46,174 nucleotides of DNA, from the NCBI GenBank assembly GCA_041394885.1, contig JAWKHI010000054.1:1-46174 (forward strand), in the 5' to 3' direction. Below are positions 44,594 through 46,174 of this stretch, in pieces; position 1 is the first letter of the stretch; the number at the start of each line of letters is the position of its first letter. Made by a program: the position numbers and the translations under genes. The notes beneath the pieces are model-generated. The model searched no databases. It saw only the letters and a program-made list of their open reading frames with translations, and was not told the DNA's origin. This DNA is from DSOI01 sp041394885 (GTDB taxonomy: Bacteria; Acidobacteriota; Terriglobia; Bryobacterales; Bryobacteraceae).

Positions 44594-45844
44594 GTGCCCG
44601 GTTCGGCTACGGTGGAGCATCTGTTCCGGCATCGGGCCGGGCAGATGCTCGCCACACTCATCCGCATGTTCGGCGCGGCGCGGATTGATCTGATCGAGGA
44701 TGCCATTCAGGATTCCCTGCTGCGCGCCGTGAAGCTGTGGCCGCTCGAAGGCGAGCCGTCCAACCCCACCGCATGGCTGATCCAGGTGGCCCGGAACGCG
44801 CTTCTCGATAAGCTGCGCCGGTTGAGCCGCGAAGGCGAATGGCAGGCGGCCGAGAAAGCGGCTGGGGTCGGCGAAGGCTCCGCGGCGCTGTTCGCCCATG
44901 AGCTTCGCGACGACCAGCTTCGGCTGATTTTCGCCTGTTGCCATCCGGCCATCTCGCGCGACGCGCAAGTGGCGGTTACGCTCAAGACCGTCGGCGGATT
45001 CTCTACCCGCGAGATCGCGCGCGCGTATCTGGCGCCTGAGGCCACCGTGGCCCAGCGGATCGTCCGTGCCAAGGCCCGGCTCCGCTCGGATCCGGCGATG
45101 GTCGCGGTGCCGCCTCCTCCCGAACTTCCCATCCGTCTGGACGCCGTGCTCGAAGCGCTGTACCTGATGTTCAACGAAGGCTATAGCGCCCTCGATGGCG
45201 AGCATCTGGTGCGCGTGGACCTGTGCGCCGAAGCCATTCGCCTGGTGGAGTTGCTGGCCGGCCATCCGCTCACCGCGCATCCACGCGTGCATGCGATGGC
45301 CGCCCTGTTTTACTTTCACGCCGCGCGGCTCCCGGCGCGGTCCGACGCCGCGGGTGAGTTGCTCCTGCTTGCCGATCAGGACCGCTCGCTCTGGAACCAG
45401 TCCGCGCTCGCCCACGCGCTGCGGCATTTGGAGCGATCCGCCCAAGGGGATGAGGTCAGCACGTATCACCTCGAAGCCGAGATCGCATCGTGCCACACCG
45501 TAGCCCGCGACTGGGAATCCACCGATTGGGCGCATGTGCTTGCCTGTTACGACGAACTGCTTGCGCGGAGCGGATCGCCGGTGGTGGCGTTGAACCGGGT
45601 GGTCGCGCTGGCGCAGGTGGAGGGAGCCGAATGCGCGCTGCGGGAGTTGGACCGGTTAGACGCGGCCGCTCTCACGCAATACTATCCCTACCACGCCACA
45701 CGCGGCGAACTGCTGCGGTTGGCCGGCGACACCGGCGGTGCGCGCGCGGCGCTCGACCAGGGGTTGCGGTTGGCTTCTTCGGCCCCGGTACGGCGATTCC
45801 TGACGCGGCGGATGGAGATTTTAGGATTCCAAAGTCTTAAATAG
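44594..45844 (+). CDS. ECF42-type RNA polymerase sigma factor with C-terminal SnoaL/TPR-like extension
   Basis: A 416-residue sigma factor. Region 2 is at about 8-75 (DLIEDAIQDSLLRAVKLWP, NPTAWLIQVARNALLDKLRR). Region 4 is at about 105-160 (QVAVTLKTVGGFSTREIARAYLAPEATVAQRIVRAKARL). Then comes the ECF42-specific extension: LYLMFNEGYSALDGEHLVRVDLC (DUF6596) and a helical tail with YDELLARSGSPVVALNRVVAL, resembling TPR. ECF42 factors have no anti-sigma factor; control lies in the extension. The start is GTG at 44594 after AGGCAGG. No conventional anti-sigma gene is nearby. Confidence 0.92.
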   Translation: MPGSATVEHLFRHRAGQMLATLIRMFGAARIDLIEDAIQDSLLRAVKLWPLEGEPSNPTAWLIQVARNALLDKLRRLSREGEWQAAEKAAGVGEGSAALFAHELRDDQLRLIFACCHPAISRDAQVAVTLKTVGGFSTREIARAYLAPEATVAQRIVRAKARLRSDPAMVAVPPPPELPIRLDAVLEALYLMFNEGYSALDGEHLVRVDLCAEAIRLVELLAGHPLTAHPRVHAMAALFYFHAARLPARSDAAGELLLLADQDRSLWNQSALAHALRHLERSAQGDEVSTYHLEAEIASCHTVARDWESTDWAHVLACYDELLARSGSPVVALNRVVALAQVEGAECALRELDRLDAAALTQYYPYHATRGELLRLAGDTGGARAALDQGLRLASSAPVRRFLTRRMEILGFQSLK

Positions 45845-45855
45845 AGGAGTATACT

Positions 45856-46174
45856 GTGGTCGTGCTACGACGAACACTCCTCAAGGCTCCCATCGCCGCC
45901 CCGATGATCATCCCCGCGTCCGCCATCGGCGCGGGCGGCACGCCGCCTCCAAGCGATCGCGTGACGCTCGGCGGACTTGGCATCGGCAGCCGCGGCACGC
46001 GTGTGCTGCAAAGCTTCCTGGAACAGGCCGACGTGCGTTTCCTGGCCATCTGCGACGTCCGCAACGAGCGCCGGGAAGCGGTCAAGTCGATGGCCGACAA
46101 GGTCTACGGCAACAACGATTGCTCCATGTACTCCGACCAGGAAGAGCTATGGGCGCGGAAGGATATCGACGCCG
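45856..46174 (+). CDS. Gfo/Idh/MocA family oxidoreductase, 5' part (cut by window edge)
   Basis: A GTG at 45856, 6 nt after GAGGAG, opens a frame to the window edge (106 codons). It has a signal-like leader (VVLRRTLLKAPIAAPMIIPASAIG) then DRVTLGGLGIGSRGTRVL, the Rossmann start, and VRFLAICDVRNERREAVK, matching exported Gfo/Idh/MocA dehydrogenases. (The leader is given here only as VLRRTLLKAPIAA.) It follows the sigma gene by 11 bp but has its own strong ribosome site. The C-terminus is missing. Confidence 0.85.
   Translation, partial: MVVLRRTLLKAPIAAPMIIPASAIGAGGTPPPSDRVTLGGLGIGSRGTRVLQSFLEQADVRFLAICDVRNERREAVKSMADKVYGNNDCSMYSDQEELWARKDIDA

Overview
The window looks like chromosomal DNA of a soil-type Acidobacteriota, probably near Bryobacterales/Solibacter. 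The basis is overall gene style: high GC, many secreted or Tat-exported Gfo/Idh-type oxidoreductases, a secreted sulfatase and GH29 fucosidase, a VWFA-related secreted protein, a PEP-CTERM protein, a class D-like sortase and an ECF42-type sigma factor. No rRNA or tRNA gene, phage, insertion sequence or CRISPR array was seen.

Layout. 0-7 kb: truncated dienelactone hydrolase, CaCA cation exchanger, a two-gene Gfo/Idh/MocA operon behind an operator-like inverted repeat, a small lipoprotein-like gene, argS and a VapBC pair. 7-14 kb: leftward catabolic genes (alginate-export-like porin, M20 peptidase, NodB-like deacetylase, sulfatase, GH29 fucosidase). 13.9-18.8 kb: a large secreted protein diverges from a three-gene cassette of a sortase substrate (MPDTAS + TM + RR tail), a VWA protein and a class D-like sortase. 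18.8-22.1 kb: a STAND-type NTPase and a TPR gene that were probably one NLR-like protein. 22.2-28.2 kb: a beta-propeller protein, then a tightly overlapped operon of TonB-dependent receptor, YfiR-like protein, CHASE8-like histidine kinase and receiver. 28.4-34 kb: a broken sigma-like gene, methylmalonyl-CoA mutase large subunit, a NusG-like antiterminator, a DUF6526-type protein, a TIM-barrel isomerase and a PEP-CTERM protein. 34.3-40.7 kb: ATP synthase genes b-b'-delta-alpha-gamma-beta-epsilon-epsilon. 40.7-46.2 kb: cyanophycinase, a large esterase, a DGPF/YCII - lipocalin-like - ECF42 operon and the start of another Gfo/Idh gene.

Most notable points. (1) The ATP synthase epsilon gene is tandemly duplicated (about 75% identical by hand count), and between the copies lies a degraded copy of the last codons of atpD, marking the duplication. 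(2) A dedicated sortase with one apparent substrate occurs in a presumably diderm cell that also has a PEP-CTERM protein. (3) A STAND-TPR protein has about seven 138-bp repeats. (4) Several genes lacking a Shine-Dalgarno have a -10-like hexamer 6-7 nt before the start codon, suggesting leaderless transcription. (5) Reading frames are broken in clusters (12.0-12.4, 17.7-20.2 and 28.6-28.9 kb), mostly by loss of one base from short homopolymers, so these may be consensus errors and not true pseudogenes.
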